Translations under genes and position numbers: made by a program | In this document: in pieces, positions 1 to 8,613 of the stretch | Layout: every line of letters begins with the position of its first letter | Position numbering within the stretch: position 1 is the stretch's first letter | DNA from: Amycolatopsis azurea DSM 43854 | GTDB taxonomy: Bacteria; Actinomycetota; Actinomycetes; Mycobacteriales; Pseudonocardiaceae | Assembly: GCF_001995215.1 (NCBI RefSeq) | Contig: NZ_MUXN01000017.1 | Span: forward strand, 62,001 to 126,000 | Direction: 5' to 3' | Length of the DNA: 64,000 bases | Notes under the pieces: generated by a model | The model's database searches: none | What the model was told of the DNA's origin: nothing | Seen by the model: the letters and a program-made list of their open reading frames with translations, nothing else

Positions 1-394
1 CGACCCGCGACTTGAGGATCCGCTTTCCGATGAGCGAGCCGTACGGCGTGGTGAAGGTGTCGCCGTGCACCAGCACCAGCGGCGGACGGCCGTCCTCGAC
101 CAGCGCGGCCTTCAGCTCGGCGCGGCGGCTCCACGCGGTCCGCAGCACCTGCGCGGCCCAGCCCGGCACCTGCGCGGGCGACTCCAGGTTGTGCGCCTTC
201 TCCTTCGGCACGAGCCAGACGTCGGGCTCCGGGAGGTTCAGGTCGGCGAGCACGTCCGAGACCTCGTCGACGTGCTGGGCGGTGAACCAGATCTTCGGCC
301 GGACCCCGCGTTCGAGGATGCCGTGGTAGACCGGCGCGATTTTGATCAGTTCCGCCGTGGTGCCGAGAATGAAGGAAATCACCGGAAGAGCCAT
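1..394 (-). CDS. UDP-N-acetylglucosamine 2-epimerase-like protein (N-terminal part, cut by window edge)
   Basis: Only the first 131 codons are inside the window; the gene runs off the left edge. The translation opens MALPVISFILGTTAELIKIA, which matches the nucleotide-binding start of the WecB/NeuC type UDP-GlcNAc 2-epimerase family. It also shows the family-typical TAQH and VHGDTFTT motifs near residues 38 and 109. Such enzymes convert UDP-GlcNAc to UDP-ManNAc in the cytoplasm for glycan synthesis. It is divergent from the glycosyltransferase gene at 456, with 61 bases between the starts, and probably belongs to the same envelope-glycan locus. The family call is fairly sure; the exact substrate is not, because the C-terminal half is missing. 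Confidence 0.75.
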   Translation of the reverse strand, partial: MALPVISFILGTTAELIKIAPVYHGILERGVRPKIWFTAQHVDEVSDVLADLNLPEPDVWLVPKEKAHNLESPAQVPGWAAQVLRTAWSRRAELKAALVEDGRPPLVLVHGDTFTTPYGSLIGKRILKSRV

Positions 395-455
395 TCTGTC
401 GGGGTCTGCGGTGCCCGAAGGATACTGGTGGGCCGCGCAAGGTAGCCTCGCCGGG

Positions 456-1472
456 GTGAGTGCGAATTCGCTCCTCCCGGCCCTGTCCGTCGTGATCCCG
501 GTCTACAACGAGCAGAACTGGATCGACCGCAGTGTGGGCGCGCTGATCGCGTCGGCACAGGCGGCGAACTGGCCGGTCGAGGTGGTCGTGGTCGACGACG
601 GCAGCACCGACGGCACCGGCGACAAGCTCACCAGGCTGCAGGAGTTGTACGGCATCACCGTCCTCTCCCAGCCGAACAGCGGCCGGTTCGAGGCTCGCCG
701 GGCGGGGATCGCGAAGGCGTCCGGGCGGCAGATCCTGCTGCTCGACAGCCGCGTGATCGTGGACTCCGGCTCGCTCACCTTCCTGCGCGACCAGCTCGTG
801 GACCACCCCGAGCGCACGGTGTGGAACGGTCACATCAACGTCGCGTCCGAACACAATCCGTACGCGGGATTCATGGCGGGTCTGGTGAAGATCCCATGGC
901 GCCGTTATTGCGCGAACCCGCGGTTGATGTCGTTCGGTATCGAGGAGTTCGACGTCTTCCCCAAAGGCACCGGATTCTTTTCCGCGCCGAAGGACGTTCT
1001 CGAGGATTCGTCCAACGCGTTCGAGTCGCTCTTCGAAGACGTTCGTTTCGCCAGTGACGACACGGGTGTTCTCCGCTGGATCGCGGAACGGCACCGAATC
1101 TTCCTCGCCCCGGAGTTCTCCGCGACCTATCACGGGCGGGATTCCTTCAAGAAGTTCATCGGGCAGTCGTATTTCCGCGGCACCACGTTCGTCGATTCGT
1201 ATCTCGCGTCGCCCGGTCCCGCGCGCAACGGCCTGTTCGCCGCGATGGCCGTCGGAGTGCTCGGGCTCGGTGTCGCCGCGAAGCGCCCGAAGACCGCTGT
1301 CGCGCTGGCCGCCGCCGGTTCGACGGCCGCCGGGTTCGCGGTGACGAAGTTCGGCGCGACCAAGGCCGAGGCCAAGGCCGTCGCCCAGCTCACGCCTGTG
1401 TTCGCCGCAGGGTTCGGGGCCGGGGCGGTCCGGGGTCTCCTCATGGCGCTGCGGGCGCGGCTGCGTAAATGA
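456..1472 (+). CDS. Family 2 glycosyltransferase with C-terminal membrane segments
   Basis: A 338-residue GT-A type glycosyltransferase. The N-terminal half shows the GT2 signature VVIPVYNE, the nucleotide-binding motif VVVDDGSTDGT and an acidic LLLDSRV strand at the DXD position. Two hydrophobic stretches at the C-terminus (from about residue 255) suggest membrane anchoring at the inner face. The GTG at 456 was preferred to an ATG at 342, because the longer form would run into the divergent epimerase gene and adds residues unlike the family. The stop overlaps the next start (ATGA), so it is translationally coupled to the flippase. It probably adds a sugar to a lipid-linked envelope glycan; donor and acceptor are unknown. 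Confidence 0.8.
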   Translation: MSANSLLPALSVVIPVYNEQNWIDRSVGALIASAQAANWPVEVVVVDDGSTDGTGDKLTRLQELYGITVLSQPNSGRFEARRAGIAKASGRQILLLDSRVIVDSGSLTFLRDQLVDHPERTVWNGHINVASEHNPYAGFMAGLVKIPWRRYCANPRLMSFGIEEFDVFPKGTGFFSAPKDVLEDSSNAFESLFEDVRFASDDTGVLRWIAERHRIFLAPEFSATYHGRDSFKKFIGQSYFRGTTFVDSYLASPGPARNGLFAAMAVGVLGLGVAAKRPKTAVALAAAGSTAAGFAVTKFGATKAEAKAVAQLTPVFAAGFGAGAVRGLLMALRARLRK

Positions 1473-2773
1473 GCACCGTGGCTGACGAAACCGGCGAGAA
1501 ACTGGCCAAGAGCACCGGGAAATCCGCCGGCCGCATCGGCGTCTACCTGCTGATCGCGATCGCGCTCGGCTATGTCCTCACCGTGGTCTGGGGCCGGACG
1601 CTGTCGACGGCTGACAACGCTGTCCTGCTCTCGTTCTGGGGCATGCTGATGGGGCTGGGCGCCGCCCTGTCCCCGCTCGAACAGGAGATCTCGCGCCAGT
1701 CCGCGCACGCCGCGCTCGAAGGCCGCAAGGCCGGGCGACCGGCCGTGATCGCCTTCGTCACCAGCCTGGTCGCGGTCGCCGTCGTGGCCCTGTTCACGCT
1801 GATCCCGCCGGTGACCGACAAGGTCTACGGCGGCCAGTTCGCGCTCGCGGTGATCGTGCTGGCGGGCGGGGTTTCGTTCGCCTTCCAGTTCGCCGCGCGC
1901 GGCCTGCTCATCGGCCAGGACCACGTCCGGTCCTACTCGTGGCTGATCCTGGTCGAGGCCGCGGTGCGGATCCTCGTGGTCGCCGCCCTCGTGGTCGCCG
2001 GGCTCACCCAGCTGTACTGGTTCGCCGTCGCCGCCGCGACCGGATCGTTCGCCTGGCTGCTCTTCGCTCGCGGTGCCGCTCGCCTGGTCGACCCCAAGCT
2101 GGACATCGACGAGCCCGCGAAGCCGGTCGTCACGAACATGCTGATGCTGCTGGCGGGCGCCGGACTCACCGCGAGCGTCATCACCGGCTATCCCGCGCTG
2201 GTCAGCCTGCTCGCGCCCGGCGGCGACAAGGACAAGCTCGGCGTGCTCTTCGTCGCCCTGTTCGTGGCCAGGACACCGCTCACGCTGATGGCGCCGGTCC
2301 AGGCCCTCGCGGTCCCGACCGTGGTGCGCCTGTCCAGCACCGAGGAGGGCAAGCACCGGCTGCGGAAGCTGCTCGCGCTCGGCTCGGCGGGCGCGCTGGC
2401 GCTCGCGGCGCTGGGCGCGCTGATCGGCTGGCTGATCGGCCCGTGGGTGGTCCGCCTGGTCTACGGCGGCAAGAACGACCCCGAGGCCTGGTGGATGGCC
2501 GGACTGGTCTGGTCTTCGGTGCTGCTGGCCGCGATGCAGCTGCTCGCCGCCGTCCTCGTCGCGCAGGCCAAGGCCAAGAAGGTGCTGATCACCTGGGCCG
2601 CGGTCGTCGTCGCGACCGCGCTGGTCCTGCTGTTCTTCCCCGGTGACACCGTCGTGCGCGCCGTCGTCGGGCTCGCCGCCGGTCCGACGGTCGGACTGCT
2701 GGTCGTCATGGCTTTCGTGGTGAGAGGCACGCCGGAGACGGGCAACGCGAAGCCGTCCGAAACGTCTCGATAG
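1469..2773 (+). CDS. Polysaccharide/lipid flippase-like membrane protein (MATE/Wzx superfamily)
   Basis: 434 residues, almost wholly hydrophobic, with roughly 12-14 predicted membrane segments after a short polar N-terminus. The size, the pattern and the place between two glycosyltransferase genes fit a Wzx/MurJ-like exporter that flips a lipid-linked glycan across the membrane. The start codon overlaps the preceding stop. No strict catalytic motif exists for this family, so the call rests on topology and context. A generic oligosaccharide exporter is the main alternative. Confidence 0.7.
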   Translation: MSTVADETGEKLAKSTGKSAGRIGVYLLIAIALGYVLTVVWGRTLSTADNAVLLSFWGMLMGLGAALSPLEQEISRQSAHAALEGRKAGRPAVIAFVTSLVAVAVVALFTLIPPVTDKVYGGQFALAVIVLAGGVSFAFQFAARGLLIGQDHVRSYSWLILVEAAVRILVVAALVVAGLTQLYWFAVAAATGSFAWLLFARGAARLVDPKLDIDEPAKPVVTNMLMLLAGAGLTASVITGYPALVSLLAPGGDKDKLGVLFVALFVARTPLTLMAPVQALAVPTVVRLSSTEEGKHRLRKLLALGSAGALALAALGALIGWLIGPWVVRLVYGGKNDPEAWWMAGLVWSSVLLAAMQLLAAVLVAQAKAKKVLITWAAVVVATALVLLFFPGDTVVRAVVGLAAGPTVGLLVVMAFVVRGTPETGNAKPSETSR

Positions 2774-2845
2774 TGTGGCCGCGCCATCACGCGCCGCGAA
2801 CGGGATGGCGTTATCAGCGCCGAATAGGGTTGGACAGCGAATTCG

Positions 2846-4825
2846 ATGAACGTTCTTTTGGTCTTACTGGCGTTCTGGCTGCCGGGGCTCGTCTTCGGCG
2901 CCGCGATCAGGTTGCGCGGCTGGACCCTCGCCGCCGCGGCCCCGCTGCTGACCTTCGGTCTCGTCGCCATCGGCATCCCGATCCTCGGCCGGTTCGGCAT
3001 CCGCTGGACCATGCTGAACGTCGGCCTGTGGGTGCTGCTGCTGTCCGTGCTCGGCTTCGCGCTCTCGTTCCTCGTCCTCCGCTTCACCGCGAAGCGCCAT
3101 GCCGACTGGGCCGAGGACGAAGACGACGACGAGACGAAGCGCTCCCTGCGTGACCACCTGCTGATCGGCGCCGGTGTCGTGGTCGGCCTCGGCGTCGGCA
3201 CGGTGACCTTCCTGCGCGGCTCGCGCAGCCTGGAGAACGTCCAGCAGGGCTGGGACGCCCCGTTCCACGGCAACCTGGTGCGCTGGATCGCCGAGCACGG
3301 CGACGCGCGCGCGTCGACGGTCGGCACCATCGCGAACCTGCCGGACCAGACCGACTACTTCTACCCGGACACCTATCACGCGCTGCTCGCCCTGGTCTTC
3401 GGCAAGGGCGGCCTGACGATGATGCCGACGCTGAACCTGGCGGCGCTCATGGTCGTGCTGGTCGTCCCGGTCGGCGTCGCGGCGATGTGCCGCGCCTGGC
3501 GCATGCCGGTCCTCGCGACCGCCGCCGCCGCGGCCGTGTCCACCTGGTTCACCGCGTTCCCGTACGACTCGCTGTGGCGCGGCCCGCTCTGGCCGTACGT
3601 CGCCGGGGTGGCGCTCGTGCCCGCGATGCTCGCGCTCGCCCGCCTGCTGCTCAAGCCGAACGGCGTCGCCGGGCCGGTCGCGATCGGTGTCGGCGTCGCC
3701 GGGCTGGCCGGCCTCCACACCAGCCTGATCTTCGTGATCATGGTCTACTTCCTGCTGATCCTGCTCGCGGTGCTGTTCCGCTTCGAGAAGATCGACTGGC
3801 GCCGGAGCGCCGCCTCGCTGGTGGCCACGGTCGTGCTGGCGGTCGTGCTCGGCGTGCCGCAGGTCCTGCCCGCGCTCTACAACGCGGGTGGCGTGACGAG
3901 CGCGTTCTGGGCGTCGGAGACCAGTGTGTCCGGCGCGCTCGGGCAGACCATCACGTTCTCGCCGATGGCGTCGTTCCCGCAGTGGTGGATCGGCATCCCG
4001 GCGATCATCGGCGTGTTCTTCCTGGTCAAGCACCGGCGGATGCTCTGGATGGTCGGCGCGTACGTCGTCCTCGGCGGCCTCTTCGCCGCGACGATCTCGC
4101 TGGAGACCCCGCTCATCCACACCCTGACCGGGGTGTTCTACAACGACCACTGGCGGATCGGCGCGCTCGTGCCGCTGGCGGGCGCCGTCGCGTTCGGCGA
4201 GTTCGTGCACACCGCGTCGGGCAAGTTCGCCGAGAAGCTCGGCGAGCGCAAGCCGAACCTGAACCCGGTCACCGCGGCCATCGCGGGCGCGCTGGTGATC
4301 GGCCTGGTGGTCACGGTGCTGAGCCGCGGCGGCTACATCGGCCGCAACTCCGCGCGGCTCGCGCTGAACTACGGCGCGGACGGCCCCTCGGTCAGCAAGG
4401 CCGAGGAGGAGGCCTACGACTGGCTCGGCAAGCACGTCGTGCCGGGTGAGCGCGTCATGAACGACAGGGCCGACGGCTCGGTGTGGATGTACGCCCTTTC
4501 GGGGGTCCAGCCGGTCGAGTGGACCAACTACGGCGCCGAGTTCACCACCAAGGCCGGCTGGCTCAGCGTGTTCCTGAACGACATCAACCGCGAGCCGCGC
4601 GTGCGCGAGGCGCTCACCGACCTCAAGGTGCGCTACGTGCTGGTCGGCAAGGGCAAGGTGGCCCCCAACGCGCAGTCCGCGGTGGGTCTCCAGCGCCTCG
4701 ACATCACCCCGGGTTTCAAGCGCGTTTTCCACAACCTCGACGCGTCGGTCTACGAAATCGAAGGTCAGCAAGGTGTGGTCGCCGACGGCGCCACCACCGG
4801 GTCCGACACCGCTCACGGCCAGTAA
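2846..4825 (+). CDS. DUF6541-type large integral membrane protein
   Basis: 659 residues with about a dozen membrane helices and a soluble C-terminal domain of about 160 residues. An extracytoplasmic-looking loop carries the conserved WDAPFHGNLVRWIAEHGDA stretch followed by an FYPDTYHALLALVF motif, typical of actinobacterial DUF6541 proteins. That architecture resembles GT-C polyprenyl-phosphate-sugar-dependent transferases, so a role in extracellular sugar transfer is plausible but unproven. The next gene is a dolichyl-phosphate-mannose-synthase-like GT2, which could make its lipid-linked donor. The ATG at 2846 starts directly on a membrane helix. A 72-base gap separates it from the flippase. 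Confidence 0.7.
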   Translation: MNVLLVLLAFWLPGLVFGAAIRLRGWTLAAAAPLLTFGLVAIGIPILGRFGIRWTMLNVGLWVLLLSVLGFALSFLVLRFTAKRHADWAEDEDDDETKRSLRDHLLIGAGVVVGLGVGTVTFLRGSRSLENVQQGWDAPFHGNLVRWIAEHGDARASTVGTIANLPDQTDYFYPDTYHALLALVFGKGGLTMMPTLNLAALMVVLVVPVGVAAMCRAWRMPVLATAAAAAVSTWFTAFPYDSLWRGPLWPYVAGVALVPAMLALARLLLKPNGVAGPVAIGVGVAGLAGLHTSLIFVIMVYFLLILLAVLFRFEKIDWRRSAASLVATVVLAVVLGVPQVLPALYNAGGVTSAFWASETSVSGALGQTITFSPMASFPQWWIGIPAIIGVFFLVKHRRMLWMVGAYVVLGGLFAATISLETPLIHTLTGVFYNDHWRIGALVPLAGAVAFGEFVHTASGKFAEKLGERKPNLNPVTAAIAGALVIGLVVTVLSRGGYIGRNSARLALNYGADGPSVSKAEEEAYDWLGKHVVPGERVMNDRADGSVWMYALSGVQPVEWTNYGAEFTTKAGWLSVFLNDINREPRVREALTDLKVRYVLVGKGKVAPNAQSAVGLQRLDITPGFKRVFHNLDASVYEIEGQQGVVADGATTGSDTAHGQ

Positions 4826-4842
4826 GAAGATAGAGTGATCCA

Positions 4843-5586
4843 GTGTCCAGTACGTCCGTGACCACCCGTCGCGTGCTCATCGTGATGCCTGCTTTGAACG
4901 AGCAGGCCAGTGTCGGCACGGTCATTTCCCAGGTCAAGCAGTCCTTGCCGGGTATGGACGTGCTGGTGGTCGACGATGGCTCGTCCGACGACACGGCCAA
5001 GCTCGCCCGCGCGGCGGGCGCGGAGGTGGCCCGCCTGTCGGTGAACCTCGGCGTCGGCGGGGCGATGCGCACCGGCTTCCGGTACGCGGCCGCCCGCGGC
5101 TACGACGTCGTCGTCCAGGTCGACGCGGACGGCCAGCACGACCCGGACGAGGTCGCCGCCCTGCTGGACGCGCTCGACGACGCCGACATCGCGATCGGCT
5201 CGCGGTTCGCGGGCAAGGGCGCGTACAAGGCGAGCGGCCCGCGGAAATACGCGATGGTCGTGCTCTCGTTCGTTTTCTCCCGGCTCGGGAAGACCAAGCT
5301 CACCGACGTGACCTCCGGGTTCAAGGCGATGGGCCCGCGCGCGATCAAAATGTTCGCCGCGTACTACCCGGCCGAATACCTCGGCGACACGGTCGAATCG
5401 CTGGTGATGGCGATCCGCGCCGAACTGAAGATCAAGGAAATCCCGGTGATCATGCGGGAACGGGCCGGTGGCACACCGAGCCATTCACCGGTGAAATCGG
5501 CCGTCTACCTCGGCCGCGCCGGACTCGCCCTGCTGCTGGCGCTGGTGCGCCGCCGCCCCGCCGTCGACTCGTCGGATTCGGCGTAA
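4843..5586 (+). CDS. Dolichyl-phosphate-mannose-synthase-like GT2 glycosyltransferase
   Basis: 247 residues. It shows VMPALNEQ, the DVLVVDDGSSDDT nucleotide-binding motif, the NLGVGGAMRTGF loop and a QVDADGQHDP metal-binding DXD region, the standard order in polyprenyl-phosphate sugar synthases such as DPM1. It has no large C-terminal membrane domain. The expected reaction is transfer of a hexose from a nucleotide sugar to polyprenyl phosphate on the cytoplasmic side. It starts with GTG 17 bases after the DUF6541 gene and is followed by DUF2304, a pairing very common in Actinobacteria. The family is confident; the sugar is not known. Confidence 0.88.
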   Translation: MSSTSVTTRRVLIVMPALNEQASVGTVISQVKQSLPGMDVLVVDDGSSDDTAKLARAAGAEVARLSVNLGVGGAMRTGFRYAAARGYDVVVQVDADGQHDPDEVAALLDALDDADIAIGSRFAGKGAYKASGPRKYAMVVLSFVFSRLGKTKLTDVTSGFKAMGPRAIKMFAAYYPAEYLGDTVESLVMAIRAELKIKEIPVIMRERAGGTPSHSPVKSAVYLGRAGLALLLALVRRRPAVDSSDSA

Positions 5587-5598
5587 AAGGAGCTGATT

Positions 5599-6036
5599 AT
5601 GGCTGGCTGGCGCATTCTCAGCATCGTCGTCGCCTGTCTGGTGCTGTTCGTCGTCCTCGAGATGATGCGACGGCGGAAACTGCGGGAAAAGTACGCGGGT
5701 GTCTGGCTCGTCCTCGCCATCGGCGTGGTCGTGCTCGCCCTCGTTCCACAGGCCGCCGACTTCCTCGCGCGGATAACCGGTGTGCAAACGCCGTCGAACT
5801 TCGTATTCCTCTTGGCCGGTGTGGTTCTCGCGCTGGTCGCGTTGCACCTGTCGACCGAGGTCGGGCATCTCGAAGAAGAGGTCCGGACCTCCGTCGAGGA
5901 GATCGCGCTGCTCCGCTGCGAACTCGCCGACGCCCAGCGTGATCTGGAAGAACGCGTCGCCGCGCTCGAAGCACGGACGGCCACGCCCGACAACGTCAAA
6001 GGGCTCCCCGAAGTGAGCCCCGCACGCGCGCGCTGA
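5599..6036 (+). CDS. DUF2304 small membrane protein
   Basis: 145 residues. Three hydrophobic helices (about residues 4-22, 36-53 and 66-84) are followed by a charged, coiled-coil-prone tail rich in E, R and A. This is the DUF2304 layout, and DUF2304 genes typically sit directly after a DPM1-like glycosyltransferase, as here. AAAAGGAGCTG before the ATG gives a strong ribosome binding site. The likely role is a partner or membrane anchor for the neighbouring glycosyltransferase, inferred from gene pairing only. Confidence 0.82.
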   Translation: MAGWRILSIVVACLVLFVVLEMMRRRKLREKYAGVWLVLAIGVVVLALVPQAADFLARITGVQTPSNFVFLLAGVVLALVALHLSTEVGHLEEEVRTSVEEIALLRCELADAQRDLEERVAALEARTATPDNVKGLPEVSPARAR

Positions 6037-6065
6037 TAGACGCGCTTCTCGCGGCCCCGCCGAGG

Positions 6066-6623
6066 TTGGGGACCGTCCGCGTGCTCGCCGTCGACGGGCC
6101 TTCCGGGTCCGGGAAATCCACCCTGGCCGGGAAGATCGTGGCCGGACTCGCCGGTCGCGGCGTCCGCGTGGCGCTGGTCAGCACGGATGAGTTCGCGACC
6201 TGGGACGAGCCCGTTTCCTGGTGGCCGCGACTGGAAACCGGTGTCCTGGAACCGCTGCGCGCGGGCAGGCCCGGTCGTTACCGGCGCGTGGACTGGTCTT
6301 CCGGCGTCCCCTCGCCCGGTGAAGCGGTCGAGATCCCGGTCCCCGAAGTCCTCGTGCTGGAGGGCGTTTCCAGTGGCAGGGCGCGGATGCGGCCGTCGTT
6401 GAGCCTGCTGACCTGGTTGGACGGCGGGAACGAGGTCGAGCGCCTCGACCGTGCCACCGGCCGGGACGGCGAGGAATCGCGGGCGGATCTGCGCCGCTGG
6501 CAGCTGTTCGAACGGGGCTGGTTCACCGTGGACGGAACCCGGGCCGCAGCGGATTTCGTGGTCTCACTGTCCACTTCTGTCAGTGATCCGATGAGCCTAG
6601 TGGTGGACACCCATTTGAGTTAG
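6066..6623 (+). CDS. Uridine kinase-like P-loop protein
   Basis: About 185 residues. A Walker A motif GPSGSGKST sits near the N-terminus, followed by a STDEF substrate-site motif and VLVLEGVSSGR. This resembles the actinobacterial uridine kinase-like P-loop family, which phosphorylates nucleosides or related small molecules. The start is uncertain. The TTG at 6066 is the first in-frame start-like codon, but homologues often begin with extra residues, and here the open frame extends upstream over the DUF2304 stop (…RALIDALLAAPPRLG) without an ATG or GTG. Either a rare start or the TTG is used. It follows DUF2304 by 29 bases, probably in the same transcript. Confidence 0.6.
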   Translation: MGTVRVLAVDGPSGSGKSTLAGKIVAGLAGRGVRVALVSTDEFATWDEPVSWWPRLETGVLEPLRAGRPGRYRRVDWSSGVPSPGEAVEIPVPEVLVLEGVSSGRARMRPSLSLLTWLDGGNEVERLDRATGRDGEESRADLRRWQLFERGWFTVDGTRAAADFVVSLSTSVSDPMSLVVDTHLS

Positions 6624-6853
6624 TGGACCGGCACTCTGCGCGTTAGTTGCCCGGAATTGATTACACTAAGTGCGGAATTGTGGACACTTTGCGGTCGTAT
6701 TGGCCTTCGTGTAGCGCGATCGTAACCTCGCGTGCTTAAGTGCGGGCTGAGTTCCCGCTAGTGTCGGCGAGCACACCGATCGTCCGCGGAGTTCGAGTTT
6801 CCGACCGACCGGACGGTGCCTAAAACACCGAAATTCTCCTCAAGGGGTGCCAG
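6624..6853 (+). promoter_or_regulatory. Upstream region of the peptide importer operon
   Basis: No gene is visible here. The stretch is less GC-rich than its flanks and contains a small hairpin (GCGGG and CCCGC arms at 6742-6758) in what would be the 5' untranslated region. I could not single out a convincing -35/-10 pair, so only the general promoter location is claimed. Confidence 0.35.
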
Positions 6854-8527
6854 ATGCAGCAACTGCGGGTGACCCGAGCACGCCGTGTGGCCCTGATCGG
6901 GCTTGCCGGCGCACTCGCGGTCTCCATTTCCGCCTGTGCCGATTCGAAGCGTGAAGAAGGCGCAGGGGGTGGCTCGGGAGGCACCATGGTCTTCGGCGCC
7001 GCCGGTAACCCGAAGACTTTCGACCCGCTCTTCAACGACGACGGTGAGACCTTCCGCATCATCCGCCAGATGATGGACACCCTGATCATGAACAAGCCGG
7101 GGACCGCGGACCTCGAGCCCGGCCTGGCGGAGAAGTGGGAAGGCAGCAACGAAGGCAAGACCTGGACCTTCACCCTCAAGAAGGGCGTGAAGTTCCACGA
7201 CGGAACCGCGTTCAACGCCGAAGCGGTCTGCTTCAACTTCAACCGCATGTTCAACATGAAGGGCGCGGCGGCCCAGAGCCAGATGATCTACTACGGCGAC
7301 GTCTTCGAGGGCTTCGCCAAGAACGAGGGCGACGCCTCCGGCGACCCGGTGTTCAAGGACTGCCAGGTCAAGGACGAGTCGACAGCCGTCCTGAACCTGA
7401 ACAAGGCCAAGGGCGCGTTCCCGGCCGCCTTCACGCTGCCGTCGTTCTCGATCCAGAGCCCGGACGCGCTGAAGAAGTACAACGCGGACCAGGTCACCCA
7501 GAGCGGTGACTCGTTCTCCTACCCGGAGTACGCGCTGAAGCACCCGACCGGCACCGGCCCGTTCAAGTTCGAGAGCTGGGACCAGGCCAAGGGTGAGATC
7601 ACGCTCTCCAAGGCGACCGACTCGCCGACCCAGACGGCCAAGCTCGACAAGCTGGTCTTCAAGGTCATCCCGGACGAGAACGCCCGCAAGCAGGCGTTGA
7701 AGGCCGGCGACATCCAGGGCTACGACTACCCGTCGCCCGCGGACTACGGTCTCCTGCGCAACGACGGCGAGCAGGTGCTCATCCGCCCGTCGTTCAACAT
7801 CCTGTACCTGGGCATCAACCAGGCGAACAACCCGAAGCTGAAGGACCCCAACGTCCGCAAGGCGCTGGCCTACGGTCTCAACCGCGACCAGTTCGTGAAG
7901 TCGAAGCTCCCCGAGGGCGCCGAGACCGCGACGCAGTTCGTGCCGAAGGCGATCGACGGCTACAACGAGAACGTCACCAAGTACCCGTACGACCTCAACA
8001 AGGCCAAGCAGCTTCTCAAGGACGCCGGCGCCGAGGGCATGACGCTGAAGTTCTACTACCCGACCGAGGTCTCCCGGCCGTACATGCCGAACCCGGCGGA
8101 CATCTTCACCTCGCTGTCCGAGGACATGAAGGCCATGGGCATCAAGGTCGAGCCGATCGCCAAGCCGTGGAACGGTGGCTACAAGGACGACGTGCAGAAG
8201 GCCGGCAAGCAGGACGTCCACCTGCTCGGCTGGACCGGTGACTACAACGACGCCGGCAACTTCGTCGGCACCTTCTTCGGCCGCGAGAAGGCGGAGTTCG
8301 GCTTCAACAACCCGGAGCTGTTCTCGGCCCTGGCCGCCGCGGACGCCGCGCCCGCCGGTGAGGCGCACACCAAGGCGTACCAGGAAGCGAACCAGAAGAT
8401 CATGGAGTACCTGCCCGCCATCCCCATCTCCTACGGCCCCCCGGCGATCGTCGTCGGCCCGAAGGTGAAGGGCCTGGTGGCCAGCCCGCTGACCGACGAG
8501 CGCTTCTACACCGTCACGGTCAACTGA
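6854..8527 (+). CDS. ABC transporter substrate-binding lipoprotein, family 5 (peptide/nickel type)
   Basis: 557 residues. The N-terminus is a lipoprotein signal: basic RVTRARR, a hydrophobic core, then lipobox ISAC with the modified cysteine at residue 28. The mature part has the family-5 signature region (LEPGLAEKWEGSNEGKTWTF, then KFHDGTAFNAEAVCFNFNRM) and the usual length. It captures oligopeptides or a similar solute outside the membrane and delivers it to the permeases encoded next. It heads a five-gene operon (6854-12664) with all parts of a Dpp/Opp importer. The ATG has AGGGGTGCC upstream. The 230-base region before it, free of genes, must hold the operon promoter. Substrate is not predictable from sequence. 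Confidence 0.9.
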   Translation: MQQLRVTRARRVALIGLAGALAVSISACADSKREEGAGGGSGGTMVFGAAGNPKTFDPLFNDDGETFRIIRQMMDTLIMNKPGTADLEPGLAEKWEGSNEGKTWTFTLKKGVKFHDGTAFNAEAVCFNFNRMFNMKGAAAQSQMIYYGDVFEGFAKNEGDASGDPVFKDCQVKDESTAVLNLNKAKGAFPAAFTLPSFSIQSPDALKKYNADQVTQSGDSFSYPEYALKHPTGTGPFKFESWDQAKGEITLSKATDSPTQTAKLDKLVFKVIPDENARKQALKAGDIQGYDYPSPADYGLLRNDGEQVLIRPSFNILYLGINQANNPKLKDPNVRKALAYGLNRDQFVKSKLPEGAETATQFVPKAIDGYNENVTKYPYDLNKAKQLLKDAGAEGMTLKFYYPTEVSRPYMPNPADIFTSLSEDMKAMGIKVEPIAKPWNGGYKDDVQKAGKQDVHLLGWTGDYNDAGNFVGTFFGREKAEFGFNNPELFSALAAADAAPAGEAHTKAYQEANQKIMEYLPAIPISYGPPAIVVGPKVKGLVASPLTDERFYTVTVN

Positions 8528-8548
8528 TCCACCACCACTAGTGGCTCG

Positions 8549-8576
8549 GGGGGTGGGCGCTACCGCGCTCACCCCC
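8549..8576 (+). terminator. Intercistronic hairpin after the binding-protein gene
   Basis: Arms 8549-8560 and 8565-8576 pair over 12 positions with one mismatch and a 4-base loop. It lies between the binding-protein stop and the first permease start. In importer operons such hairpins commonly stabilise or partly terminate the upstream message, giving excess binding protein; that role is inferred here. Confidence 0.6.
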
Positions 8577-8613
8577 TGAAGTCCATTCCCGGGCTGGCAA
8601 CAAAGGAACGCAC

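Noticed and set aside
342-455. Upstream extension of the GT2 gene to ATG 342
   Set aside because: It would overlap the divergent epimerase start and adds residues without family similarity.
1130-2356. 408-codon open frame on the minus strand across the glycosyltransferase and flippase genes
   Set aside because: Low-complexity Gly/Arg/Asp/His composition opposite a convincing gene; typical antisense shadow in high-GC DNA.
2864-4816. 650-codon minus-strand open frame opposite the DUF6541 gene
   Set aside because: Runs of R, H, E, D and G with no motif; the plus-strand protein has clear membrane helices and a family pattern.
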